64,000 bases of DNA, from positions 62,001 to 126,000 of the forward strand of contig CAVXDE010000018.1 of NCBI GenBank assembly GCA_963760435.1. Reading direction: 5' to 3'. Positions 38,070-47,650 of this stretch are shown here, in pieces. The position numbers were made by a program, and so were the translations under genes. The notes below the pieces were generated by a model that was given only the letters and a program-made list of their open reading frames with translations, was not told the DNA's origin and searched no databases. The stretch's first letter is position 1, and every line of letters begins with the position of its first letter. The stretch is from JAFAXD01 sp963760435 (GTDB lineage: Bacteria; Pseudomonadota; Alphaproteobacteria; Rhizobiales; Xanthobacteraceae).

Positions 38070-39533
38070 TCAGCCGCCGGCGGGGTTGGGGTTGCGCCAG
38101 ACCCGCTCGAACGGCAGCCGCCAGGCATGGGGCGCGACCAGCTGATGGATCGACTTCGGCCCCCAATCTCCGGGCGGATAAAGTCGGACCGGCGGCGGTG
38201 CCTCGAGCAGCGGCATTGACACCTCCCAGAGCCGTTCGATGCCTTCGGCGGTCGTGAACAGCGTATGGTCGCCGCGCATCGCGTCGAGGATCAGGCGCTC
38301 ATAGGCTTCGAGCACCTCGCCGATCAAGCCGGTGTCGTGCATGGCAAATTGCATGCTCAACTTATCGAGCCGCATCCCGGGCCCGGGCCGCTTGCCGTAG
38401 AAGGACAGCGACATCTTCGCGGCGTCCGCGAGATCGAAGGTCAGATGATCCGGGCCTTGCGCGCTGACACCCGACCCCGGTGGGAACATGCTCTTGGGCG
38501 GTTCGCGGAAGGCGATGGAGATGATCCGCTGGCCCTCTGCCAGCCGCTTGCCAGTGCGCAGGAAGAACGGCACGCCGGCCCAGCGCCAATTATCGATCGC
38601 GCATTTCAGCGCGATGAAGGTCTCGGTATCGGACTCGGGGTCGACGCCGGCCTCGGCGCGGTAGCCCGTGTATTGTCCGCGCACGACATGCTTCGGATCG
38701 ATCGGCAGCATGCTGCGAAAGACCTTGTTCTTTTCCTCGCTGATGGGCCCCGGCGCCAGCGCCGTCGGTGGCTCCATCGCCATGAACGCGAGAATCTGGA
38801 ACAGGTGCGTGACCACCATGTCGCGATATGCCCCGGTCGCCTCGTAGAAGGCGGCGCGCATGCCAAGCCCGAGCGTCTCCGGAACGTCGATCTGTACATG
38901 ATCGATGAAGTTGCGGTTCCAGATCGGCTCGAACAACCCGTTGCCGAAGCGGAAGGCAAGGATGTTCTGCGCCGGCTCCTTGCCCAGGAAGTGGTCGATG
39001 CGGAAGATCTGGTCCTCAGAAAAAACCTCGTGCAGCTTGGCGTTCAGCGCGACCGCGCTTTTCAGGTCGGTTCCGAATGGCTTCTCCATGATGATCCGGG
39101 AGCGGTCGATGAGGTCCGCCTCCGCCAACAGGCGTACGGCGGACAAGGCGGCATTGGGCGGCACGCTGAGATAGAGCAGGCGCCTGTTCTCATTGCCCAG
39201 CTTCCGCTCCGCCTCGGCCGCTGCCGCCTTGAGCGGATCAGCACCCGCGCCGGTCGGCACGTAGTCCAGTGTCTCGGCAAAGGCGGCCCAGTCCGCGTCC
39301 TTCACCTTTCGGCTGGAGAACTGATCGAGCGCCTCGCGCGCGAACTTGCGGAAGCCATCGGCGTCAATCTGGTCGAGCGAGACGCCGATGATCCGGCAGC
39401 TCGGGATGAAACCAGCACTCGACAGGTAGAACAGGCCAGGCAGCAGCTTGCGCCGCGACAGATCGCCAGTGGCGCCCACAAGGACGACAACCTGCGAATG
39501 CTGGGGTCCAACCCCAGGAGTAATCTTCGCCAC
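38070..39533 (-). CDS. zwf: Glucose-6-phosphate 1-dehydrogenase
   Basis: A 487-residue enzyme that oxidises glucose 6-phosphate with NAD(P)+ to 6-phosphogluconolactone, the entry to the Entner-Doudoroff and pentose-phosphate routes. Visible are the coenzyme motif GATGDLSRRK (20-29), EKPFG (150-154) and the active-site signature RIDHFLGKE (178-186) with the catalytic His and the substrate Lys. Length is normal for the family. pgl and edd are not adjacent; the usual zwf-pgl operon is absent here. Confidence 0.96.
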   Translation of the reverse strand: MAKITPGVGPQHSQVVVLVGATGDLSRRKLLPGLFYLSSAGFIPSCRIIGVSLDQIDADGFRKFAREALDQFSSRKVKDADWAAFAETLDYVPTGAGADPLKAAAAEAERKLGNENRRLLYLSVPPNAALSAVRLLAEADLIDRSRIIMEKPFGTDLKSAVALNAKLHEVFSEDQIFRIDHFLGKEPAQNILAFRFGNGLFEPIWNRNFIDHVQIDVPETLGLGMRAAFYEATGAYRDMVVTHLFQILAFMAMEPPTALAPGPISEEKNKVFRSMLPIDPKHVVRGQYTGYRAEAGVDPESDTETFIALKCAIDNWRWAGVPFFLRTGKRLAEGQRIISIAFREPPKSMFPPGSGVSAQGPDHLTFDLADAAKMSLSFYGKRPGPGMRLDKLSMQFAMHDTGLIGEVLEAYERLILDAMRGDHTLFTTAEGIERLWEVSMPLLEAPPPVRLYPPGDWGPKSIHQLVAPHAWRLPFERVWRNPNPAGG

Positions 39534-39810
39534 CTTTGACGTCCTATCGTGTTGCGGCGCCGAGCCTCCGGCGACGCAGGCGCACCTTCATTCTGAAATG
39601 CCGACGCCCGGCGTGCAAGATTTTCAGCTGATCGCGCCGCTGCAGTTCAAAAGTCATCCCGCGCGGTGGACCCGCGTATCCATCTCCGCGGCCAAGGATC
39701 GCGCGCACCCGACGAGCTGATCGAAGGGACGGCTGATGTCTGCTTATGGAACTTATCGGAAGTCGCGAGCGAGACGCCGCGTGTCTGGTTTAGACGCTGA
39801 AGCAGACGTA

Positions 39811-40800
39811 TCACCCCAACCCGAAATTGCTCGCCCAGACCGGCTCGAGCCTGGTGAGCGCCTCGGGCGGCAGCGGGCCCATACGCACGGCGGCGAGGGC
39901 CTCATCGAGCTGCGCAAGGTCGGCGATGCCGACCACGTGGCAGGCAAAATCCGTATTCGCCAAGACGAAACGCAGCGCCGCCTGCGCGGGCGTGCCGTAT
40001 GCATCGCCGAGCGCGCGGCGGATCGCGGCGGCACGCTTCTCCTCCGAATCGAGATCGGCCCCGGGAAACATCACGAACTCGCGTCCGTGCCGTTGCTGGC
40101 TCGCCAGTGAGCCGCCGGCAAAAACCCGGATATTCATCAGGCCCATGCCGTGGCGCCGGCACGCACCCACGAGACCGGTGAAATCATCGCTGGTCCAGCC
40201 CGGTGGCACGCGATCCCACGCCGCGCTCGGGTTGATCATGTTGTAGTAGACCTGCGCCGTATCGAAGCGGCCGCTGTCGATCACCTCCCGCACGGCGCGC
40301 ATGTCGCTCGCGGCGGTCAGGCCGAAGGCGCCGATCACCCCCTGCGCTTTGAGCGCATCGAGAGCATCGGCAACGCCGCCGCGGCGCAGTATTTGCTCCG
40401 GCGTGATGGCGCGCGGCCCGTTCCCATGCCGGATGTGGTTGTGGAGTTGCAGGAGGTCGATGCGGTCCAGCCGCAGTCGTTCGAGGCTCTGCTCGAGGCT
40501 GCGCGTAATCGCACCCGCGACATCGGAATGGTCCTCCGGGGCGACGATGAACTTGGTCGAGATATGCGGCCGCGGGTCGAGATGCGGCAGGTGGCGCCCG
40601 ATTGTTTGCTCCGATACGCCGTTACCGTACGAGGCCGCGGTATCGATCCAGTTGATCCCCGCTGCCACGATGCGCTCCAGCGCCGCCTGGCGCACGTCGG
40701 CGTCGGGTAGAATCAGAATACCGCCGACGATCCCACCGCCGAGCACAACCTCGGAAACATCAAGTCCGGTGCGGGCAAAATGTCGTTTCTTCATGCTCAT
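39811..40800 (-). CDS. Aldo/keto reductase
   Basis: A 329-residue oxidoreductase from ATG 40800 (or 40794). The TIM-barrel family signs are ARTGLDVSEVVLGGG, GINWIDTAASYGNGVSEQTIGRHLP with the catalytic Asp and Tyr, ISTKFIV with the catalytic Lys, and LRLDRIDLLQLHNHIR. It reduces aldehydes or ketones with NADPH. It is divergent from a small Rieske gene, with just over 100 bp between them. An open frame continues upstream to 41166 but that extension is not conserved protein. Confidence 0.88.
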   Translation of the reverse strand: MSMKKRHFARTGLDVSEVVLGGGIVGGILILPDADVRQAALERIVAAGINWIDTAASYGNGVSEQTIGRHLPHLDPRPHISTKFIVAPEDHSDVAGAITRSLEQSLERLRLDRIDLLQLHNHIRHGNGPRAITPEQILRRGGVADALDALKAQGVIGAFGLTAASDMRAVREVIDSGRFDTAQVYYNMINPSAAWDRVPPGWTSDDFTGLVGACRRHGMGLMNIRVFAGGSLASQQRHGREFVMFPGADLDSEEKRAAAIRRALGDAYGTPAQAALRFVLANTDFACHVVGIADLAQLDEALAAVRMGPLPPEALTRLEPVWASNFGLG

Positions 40801-40907
40801 GAGTTCAAAGCGCGAGACTTGTCGCATCCCCCGGTGACACGGCCATAAGAGCCGTATGCTAGCTTCGATCCAAGGACAACAACAGAATCCTCGGAGCACG
40901 CCCGCGC

Positions 40908-41277
40908 ATGACCGAAGTTCCCGCCGGCAAGGCGGCGTCCTTCGAGGACGGGAGCCGCCGCATCGTGTTTCACGGCGATATCGAGATCGGCGTGTTTCGC
41001 TGGGGCGGCAAGTTCTACGCGTACGAGAATCTTGTGCGTGCACCAGGGCGGGCCGGCTTGCGAAGGCGTGCTCATGCACCAGGTCGAGGACGTGCTCGCG
41101 TCTGATCGTACCTTCGTGCGTCAGAAATTCTCCGACACCGACGTGCACTTCGTCTGTCCCTGGCACGGCTATGAGTACGATCTGACGACCGGCGAATGCG
41201 TCGGTGATCGGCGCCTCAAGCTCCGCAGCTATACGGTGGTAGAGCGCAGTGGTGAGGTGTTCGTCGTGGCCAAGTGA
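40908..41277 (+). CDS. Small Rieske 2Fe-2S protein (frameshifted)
   Basis: About 122 residues. The first frame gives RIVFHGDIEIGVFRWGGKFYAYENL. One extra base near 41031-41035 breaks it; the second frame gives CVHQGGPACEGVLMHQVEDVL and FVCPWHGYEYDLTTGE. Joined, they show the Rieske ligands C-V-H and C-P-W-H and a normal end at 41277. Stand-alone Rieske proteins of this size act as electron carriers or oxygenase ferredoxins. The amidohydrolase gene starts 10 bases downstream. Confidence 0.85.
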
Positions 41278-41287
41278 GGAGGTAACG

Positions 41288-42505
<1,218 letters not shown>

Positions 42506-42529
42506 GGCGCGGCAAGTCAGCCCCGAACT

Positions 42530-42964
42530 TGGTCGTTGACAAGTGCGAAAGCAAAACATGCCCTGGATGGCATTCACTCGACCGGGCGACCGGCCGGGTG
42601 CGCGATCGCGAGGGCTGGGCTATTAGACAGCGTGAATCTGAAAAATGCGAACCGCAGGACGGTGTCATCTATGTGCTGCATGTCATCTATGTGTGCGGCG
42701 TTGTTGATAAGCGAACGGCCAAGAAAAGCGTCAACCAGCAACGTCACCGCGAATGGTCATCTATGAAATCTATGCGGAAGCAAGCGAAGAAAATCGGCCT
42801 TCTTTCAATGACTTCCGCTTAGGTGGCACGAACGCGCCGCTGGCCTTCCCTGCGAGCCTGCGAAGACTGGCGCCTGCGCCATGCCATCTATGGAATCTAT
42901 GCGCGCTGACTGATCAATATCTATTTGTAATCAGCTCCTTAGCCATAGATGACAGGAACTGGCG
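42530..42964. repeat. Non-coding repeat element, copy A (GTCATCTATG-type)
   Basis: A 435-bp segment that aligns from end to end with copy B at 44512. It opens TGGTCGTTGACAAGT, shares an exact 20-bp stretch at 42577-42596, and ends TTAGCCATAGATGACAG. Inside it the word GTCATCTATG occurs at 42664, 42682 and 42756, with a near copy at 42884; AATCTATGC follows at 42767 and 42894. The reverse complement CCATAGATGAC closes the element at 42943-42953, giving inverted ends. No conserved protein is encoded. Its last 34 bases overlap the 3' end of the amidase gene. Confidence 0.8.
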
Positions 42965-44349
42965 GCGTCTTGATCGGACTGAAGCATCTCGTAAGCGCGC
43001 GCGACCCGAAGCACCAGGTCATCGCGATATTTTGCAGCGACGATCTGCAAGCCGACCGGCAATCCGGATGCCGTGAAGCCGCAGGGGATCGAGGCTGCCG
43101 GCTGTTGCGTCAGGTTGAACGGATAGCTGAACGGCGTCCAATGCATCCAGTGTGACTGGTCGGTGCCCGGTGGCGCGATGCGGTTCACTTCGAATGCCGG
43201 GATCGGCAGCGTCGGCGTGAGCAGCACGTCGTAAGCCGAATGAAACAGGCTCATGTGCTGGCCGAGTGCCCCGCGCGCGTTGGTGGCGGCGATGTAGTCC
43301 ATGTGCGGGATCCGCTCGCCCTCATCAGCGATGCTCCGGAGGCCGGGCTCGAGATCGTGGCGCTTCTCGGCCGGTATGCTGCGGAGCAGATTGGCGGCGC
43401 CCGTATACCAATGCGTCTTGAACGTCTCGAACGGATCGGGAAAGCCGGGATCGCGGCGCTCAACGATCGCACCCGCGTTCTCCAGGGCCTGCGCCGCAAC
43501 CTCGACGAGCTTTGCGATTTCGGGATCGACCTGCACGTAACCGAGCGTGACGCTGAGCGCGATGCGCAGACCCGCCACACCTCTTTCGATCCCCGTCGAG
43601 AAGTCCCGCTGCATATCGGGAAGCGCGGTCCAATCGCGATGATCCGGGCGTGACATGATCGTCAGCATTCTGGCCGCGTCGGCCACGTCGACCGTGATCG
43701 GGCCGAGATGCGCAACGGTGCCGAACGGACTCAGCGGATAAGCCGGCACTTGGCCGAATGTCGGTTTAAAGCCGAACGTACCGGAGAAGCCGGCCGGAAT
43801 ACGGATCGAGCCACCCCCATCCGTGCCGAGGTGCAGGCAGCCCATGCGCAAGGCCGCCGCCACGGCGGCGCCACCACTCGAACCGCCGGAGGTCACGTCG
43901 GCGTTCCACGGATTGCGGGTGATGCCGGTGAGCGGCGAATCGCAGACACCCTTCCAGCCAAACTCCGGTGTTGTGGTTTTGCCGATGATCACCGCGCCTG
44001 CTTCGCGTAGCCGTGCCGGCGCCGGCGCATCCTCGTGCCATTGCTGGGTGCGATCAATGCTGCGCGAGCCGCGCAAGGTCGGCCAACCCTTGGTGAGGAT
44101 CAGATCCTTGATCGTGCTCGGCACACCGTCGATGTTGCTGAGCGGTTCTGCTTTCGACCAGCGGATTTCCGACTGGCGCGCGGCCGCAAGCGCGCGCTCC
44201 GGATCGATCAGACAGAACGCATTGTAGCGCGGGTTGAGCCGTTCGATCCGGCGCAGTACCGACTGCGTGACCTCAACCGGCGACGCTTGGCGGCTGCGGT
44301 ATAGCCGCGCCAACGCGCCGCCCGTCGCATCTGCGAGATCCTGCGTCAT
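42931..44349 (-). CDS. Amidase (amidase signature family)
   Basis: A 472-residue hydrolase of the Ser-cisSer-Lys type. The triad is visible: K81 in STIKDLILTKG, the cis-serine in TSGGSSGGAAVAAAL (about 157), and nucleophile S181 in GTDGGGSIRIPA. It converts amides to carboxylate and ammonia. The last residues (SSCHLWLRS) are encoded by the edge of repeat copy A, so the native C-terminus has been replaced or extended. The gene sits exactly between the two repeat copies and is transcribed against their written direction. Confidence 0.92.
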   Translation of the reverse strand: MTQDLADATGGALARLYRSRQASPVEVTQSVLRRIERLNPRYNAFCLIDPERALAAARQSEIRWSKAEPLSNIDGVPSTIKDLILTKGWPTLRGSRSIDRTQQWHEDAPAPARLREAGAVIIGKTTTPEFGWKGVCDSPLTGITRNPWNADVTSGGSSGGAAVAAALRMGCLHLGTDGGGSIRIPAGFSGTFGFKPTFGQVPAYPLSPFGTVAHLGPITVDVADAARMLTIMSRPDHRDWTALPDMQRDFSTGIERGVAGLRIALSVTLGYVQVDPEIAKLVEVAAQALENAGAIVERRDPGFPDPFETFKTHWYTGAANLLRSIPAEKRHDLEPGLRSIADEGERIPHMDYIAATNARGALGQHMSLFHSAYDVLLTPTLPIPAFEVNRIAPPGTDQSHWMHWTPFSYPFNLTQQPAASIPCGFTASGLPVGLQIVAAKYRDDLVLRVARAYEMLQSDQDAASSCHLWLRS

Positions 44350-44511
44350 CCTGGTTTTGATCGATAATCGTCTTGCGCGCGGCCATTCCAGCGGCGGCCA
44401 GTAAAGCCTCGTTCTCAGCGAAGAGGCAAGCAGAACGCGACCGCCGCAAGGCGAGACCGCGGTCGATCAGCAAAGGTCCCAGGATATAAAATGAGCACGG
44501 CGGTCTCTCGA

Positions 44512-45087
44512 TGGTCGTTGACAAGTCAAAAAGCAAAATGTGCGTTCGATGGCGTTCGCTCGACCGGGCGACCGGCCGAGTGTGGGCTCGCCAAGCCCGG
44601 GCTGTTTGACAGCGTAAATGTGAAAAATCACGAGAAGAAAACGTCATCTATGTGCGGCGTGCACCTATGGAAAATCCGCGCCACGACGAAGGCGCGATGA
44701 CCAGCGTCATGAAATCCGTCATCTAAGGCAGGTCCGTCATTGCGCGTTCAGCACCGGCCGCGCCCGGTCCTAACTCGCAATGACGAGTCTGAGGACTATG
44801 CGCGGCACGTCATCTATGCGTGAAGCGCCTTCAACAAGCGGTGGCAAGAAGCACCTCTTGTTGCAACGTCGCCGCGGACGTCATCTATGGAATCTATGCA
44901 GCCGTGAGCGAGGAAAATCGGTTCGCTTTCAACGACTTCATCATAGGTGACAAGAATGCGCGGCTGGCCTTATCGACGCGCGCGAAGACTGACAGGTTTG
45001 AATTGTCACCTATGGAATCTATGCGCGCCGACCAGACAATATCTTTTTCGAATCAGCCACTTAGCCATAGATGACAGAAACTGACGG
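44512..45087. repeat. Non-coding repeat element, copy B (GTCATCTATG-type)
   Basis: A 576-bp segment, the longer homologue of copy A in the same orientation. GTCATCTATG occurs at 44643, 44809 and 44880; a variant (CACCTATGG) is at 44662 and the 20-base composite of GTCACCTATGG plus AATCTATGC is at 45005. CCATAGATGAC closes the element at 45065-45075. Copies A and B differ at many positions but keep these words. Part of the extra length is a REP-like palindrome at 44735-44785. This element accounts for most of the gene-free stretch 44350-45199; the first 160 bases of that stretch hold the upstream region of the amidase gene and nothing else recognised. Confidence 0.8.
44735..44785. repeat. REP-like palindrome inside repeat copy B
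   Basis: CGTCATTGCG (44735-44744) and CGCAATGACG (44776-44785) form a perfect 10-bp inverted repeat around a 31-base loop. CGTCATTGCGAG-type REPs are very common in Bradyrhizobium relatives. Copy A lacks it, so it looks like a later insertion into copy B. Confidence 0.65.
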
Positions 45088-45199
45088 GCGCCTCCCCCGG
45101 AATTTTTGCATGTGGCTAGGAAGTGTTCTTGTTGAACTGGTTTTGGAAATGCGCCGCGGCGGCGGCACCACTCGCGAAAGGACTGGCCAGCCAATTTGC

Positions 45200-45451
45200 T
45201 TAGCGGCGAGATGGGACGAGGATAATCGTTCCCGCTGGCGCGAGCCGCGGATCCTGCAGTTGGCTTTGAGCGCCTTTGATATTGGCCGCCGGAGTGCCGC
45301 CCACCTGGGCAGGATCGCCGACTTGAGGTGCTTGTTTGACCTGGTCCTGAACGCCTGCGGGGGAATATTGCGGTGCAGAATTGATCGTCTGCGCCATCGC
45401 GGGGCCAGTCAGGAGCGCGGCACCGAAGATAGCAACCATGAGCTTCGTCAT
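45200..45451 (-). CDS. Small secreted hypothetical protein
   Basis: An 83-residue protein with GAGG upstream of the ATG at 45451 and a signal peptide MTKLMVAIFGAALLTGPAMAQ. The mature 60 residues are rich in Gln, Pro and Ala (PQYSPAGVQDQVKQAPQVGDPAQVGG) and contain no cysteine. A longer frame upstream overlaps the divergent FAH-family gene and is not supported. Function unknown; probably periplasmic. Confidence 0.7.
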   Translation of the reverse strand: MTKLMVAIFGAALLTGPAMAQTINSAPQYSPAGVQDQVKQAPQVGDPAQVGGTPAANIKGAQSQLQDPRLAPAGTIILVPSRR

Positions 45452-45569
45452 TGTCATCCTCACTCGGGCTTCGTACCTTTGCAAAACAAGACGGCTCGCC
45501 CGAAGTTCCGGCCCCGACCGCTTTCCCGACACCTTCAATGGCCTATCCCAGCACTCAAAGGAGCTCCTC

Positions 45570-46541
45570 TTGAACGGAACACCCTTTAGCCTTGCGACCT
45601 TGCGAAAGCCCAATGGGGCCGCCTTTGTTGCGATCGTGCTTGGTGAGAACGCTATCGATCTCGAGGCCGCGCACGCTGCACATGGAAAGGGGCATTTGAC
45701 CGCGAGCGACACAATGATCGGCCTGCTGGAAAATTGGGACGCGAATTTCGCGGTGCTGCAGGAGATCGTCGCCTTCATCGAGAAAAACGGAATACCGGCC
45801 GGCTCAGCCAAGCTCGCAAACGTGCATGCGCTGCCGCCCGTGCTCAAACCCGGCAAGATGTTTTATGCCGCACAGAACTTCCAGGAGCACGTCAACGAGA
45901 TGCTGCGGGCCGGCATGACGCCGGCGGGTGGACCGCAATTCACCGGCGAGAAATCGTCATCCAAGCCCTATCTGTTCCTCAAAGCCTCGAGCACGCTCGC
46001 CGGTGCATTCGATGACATCGCCATCCCGGCGGACCTGAAGAGGATCGACTGGGAAGCGGAGATTGCGCTCGCCATTTCAAACCCTGGCAAGCGCATCAAG
46101 GTCGAGCGCGCGCTCGACCACGTGGCCGGGTTCATGACAACGAATGATGTGTCGGCGCGCGACCTGCAGATCCGCGCCGATCGGCCCGGATTGCGCTCGG
46201 ACTGGCTCAACGGCAAGAGCCACGACAACTTCGCCCCGATGGGGCCGTTCCTGGTGCCGCGCGCCTTCGTCAAGGATCACATGAACCTCTTCATCCGGCT
46301 GAGCGTGAACGGCGAGATCAAGCAGGACGGCAACACCTCCCAGTTCATCTACACGCCCGAGGAGCAGATCGAATACGCCTCGCATATCCTCACGCTCGAG
46401 TCCGGCGACATCTTCAGCTGCGGAACCTGTGGCGGCGTCGGCCAAGGCACCAACACTTTCCTCAAACCCGGCGATGTGATGGAAACCGAAATCGAAGGGT
46501 TGGGGAAGATGCGCAACAAGTTTGTGGCAGAGGCTGCGTGA
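45570..46541 (+). CDS. Fumarylacetoacetate hydrolase family protein (second copy)
   Basis: A 323-residue enzyme. The start is a TTG with AAAGGAG six bases upstream; no ATG gives a plausible N-terminus. Core motifs are KPGKMFYAAQNFQEHVNEML, the metal-binding DWEAEIALAISNPGKRI, VAGFMTTNDVSARDLQ, FAPMGPFLVPRAFVKD and SGDIFSCGTCGGVGQGT. Sequence similarity to the FAH-fold gene at 17857 is low, so they are separate lineages. Likely substrate is a dioxo acid or related ring-fission product. Confidence 0.9.
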   Translation: MNGTPFSLATLRKPNGAAFVAIVLGENAIDLEAAHAAHGKGHLTASDTMIGLLENWDANFAVLQEIVAFIEKNGIPAGSAKLANVHALPPVLKPGKMFYAAQNFQEHVNEMLRAGMTPAGGPQFTGEKSSSKPYLFLKASSTLAGAFDDIAIPADLKRIDWEAEIALAISNPGKRIKVERALDHVAGFMTTNDVSARDLQIRADRPGLRSDWLNGKSHDNFAPMGPFLVPRAFVKDHMNLFIRLSVNGEIKQDGNTSQFIYTPEEQIEYASHILTLESGDIFSCGTCGGVGQGTNTFLKPGDVMETEIEGLGKMRNKFVAEAA

Positions 46542-46546
46542 GATCG

Positions 46547-47527
46547 TCACGGGTTACGGGCGATCTCTTCCAACACCGGCTTCCATGACTCCTGTTCGCC
46601 GCGAATGAAACTCAGGAGCTCGGGCGGCGTCATCGGGTTCGGATAGTTGCCGGTCGATTCAAGCTTTGCCCGCGTGACCGGGTCGAGCACAGCAGTGCGC
46701 AGGTCGTCGCCAAGCTTGCGCACGATCGCTTCGGGCGTCCCAACCGGCGCGACAAGCGCAAGCCAGCCGCCGGGGCTGAAGCCCGGCAGTGTCTCGGCGA
46801 TCGTGGGGAGGTCCGGGAAATCCGGCAGTCGGTGGTCGGCGCCGACGGCGAGCGCGCGGATCGCGCCGGTCTGCAACGCCCCGGCGAGCGGCGCATAGGC
46901 GTCGATGACCATCGGCACGCGGCCGGAGATCACATCGTTGAGCGCGGCCGGCGTGCCGCCCAGATAGGGCACGACGAGCAGCTTGATCCCGGCGCGCTGC
47001 TGCAGACCTTCACCGGTCAGATGCGACAGCGTTCCGCGCCCGGTCGTCGCATAGGACAGCTCGCCGGGTTTGCGTCTGGCGAGCGCGATAAACTCCGGCA
47101 ACGTCTTGACGCCCAGCGACGACACCACGGCCAGCATGAACGGCTGCGCCGCCACAAACCCGACCGGGACGAAGTCACGCGGCAGCTCGAGCGGCAGGTT
47201 GGCTTGCTGGCCCGGCAACGCCACGAATGCCGAGGAGGCCGGCATATAGAGCGTGTAGCCGTCCGGCGCGGCTTGCGCAGCAGTACGCGCCGCGATGGCA
47301 CCGCCGGCACCCGGATGATTGAGCACGACGACCTGGCGGCCCCACATTTGCGACAGCCGATCGCCGACGAGCCGCAACAGTGCATCCGGCGATCCGCCGG
47401 GTGCCGAGTGGGTGATGATGCGGATCGGCTTGTCGGGATAGTCCTGCGCGATCGCTGAGAAAAGCGTGGCGACCAACGCGAAGGCGCAGGCGGCAAGACG
47501 GAAAAGTGGACGGCTCGGCGTCCTCAT
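46547..47527 (-). CDS. Bug-family tripartite tricarboxylate transporter receptor
   Basis: A 326-residue receptor. The ATG at 47527 opens the signal peptide MRTPSRPLFRLAACAFALVA; a start nine codons upstream is possible. Bug motifs are PIRIITHSAPGGSPDALLRLVGDRLSQ, VVVLNHPGAGGAIAARTAAQAAPDGYTLYM and GTPAALNDVISGRVPMVIDAYAPL. It converges on the FAH-family gene with five bases between stops. No permease is adjacent. A role in delivering the acid handled by that enzyme is possible but unproven. Confidence 0.92.
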   Translation of the reverse strand: MRTPSRPLFRLAACAFALVATLFSAIAQDYPDKPIRIITHSAPGGSPDALLRLVGDRLSQMWGRQVVVLNHPGAGGAIAARTAAQAAPDGYTLYMPASSAFVALPGQQANLPLELPRDFVPVGFVAAQPFMLAVVSSLGVKTLPEFIALARRKPGELSYATTGRGTLSHLTGEGLQQRAGIKLLVVPYLGGTPAALNDVISGRVPMVIDAYAPLAGALQTGAIRALAVGADHRLPDFPDLPTIAETLPGFSPGGWLALVAPVGTPEAIVRKLGDDLRTAVLDPVTRAKLESTGNYPNPMTPPELLSFIRGEQESWKPVLEEIARNP

Positions 47528-47650
47528 GCGATCGCGTCCCCGACACAAGCTCATGAGAGCTTATCAGATCACGGGACGTGATCAGCTCGAATTCAACGAG
47601 TTGGTCGGGGGATGGCGAACGGCTCGTGACCTCGAGACGTTCGTGGCCGC

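Noticed and set aside
39534..39810. Small gene between zwf and the aldo/keto reductase
   Set aside because: A 40-codon frame starting at 39599 has no Shine-Dalgarno site and no recognisable family, so it is not listed.
40801..41166. A 120-residue N-terminal extension of the aldo/keto reductase
   Set aside because: It is the antisense of the small Rieske gene and contains no domain; the conserved barrel starts at MSMKKRHF.
42753..45074. Possible short proteins shared by the two repeat copies, reading VIY-IYA--SEENR--FNDF
   Set aside because: Codon comparison of the shared 31 codons shows about ten amino-acid changing versus four silent differences, so there is no sign of selection on protein. 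Frames and ends also differ between copies. The element is better viewed as non-coding.
42664..45075. CRISPR array formed by the repeated GTCATCTATG words
   Set aside because: Word spacing is irregular, the words are 10-20 bases with variable borders, and no cas gene is present.
44350..45199. Classic insertion sequence between the amidase and FAH-family genes
   Set aside because: No transposase frame exists in either strand of the 850 bp, and the segment is a homologue of the non-coding repeat copy A.
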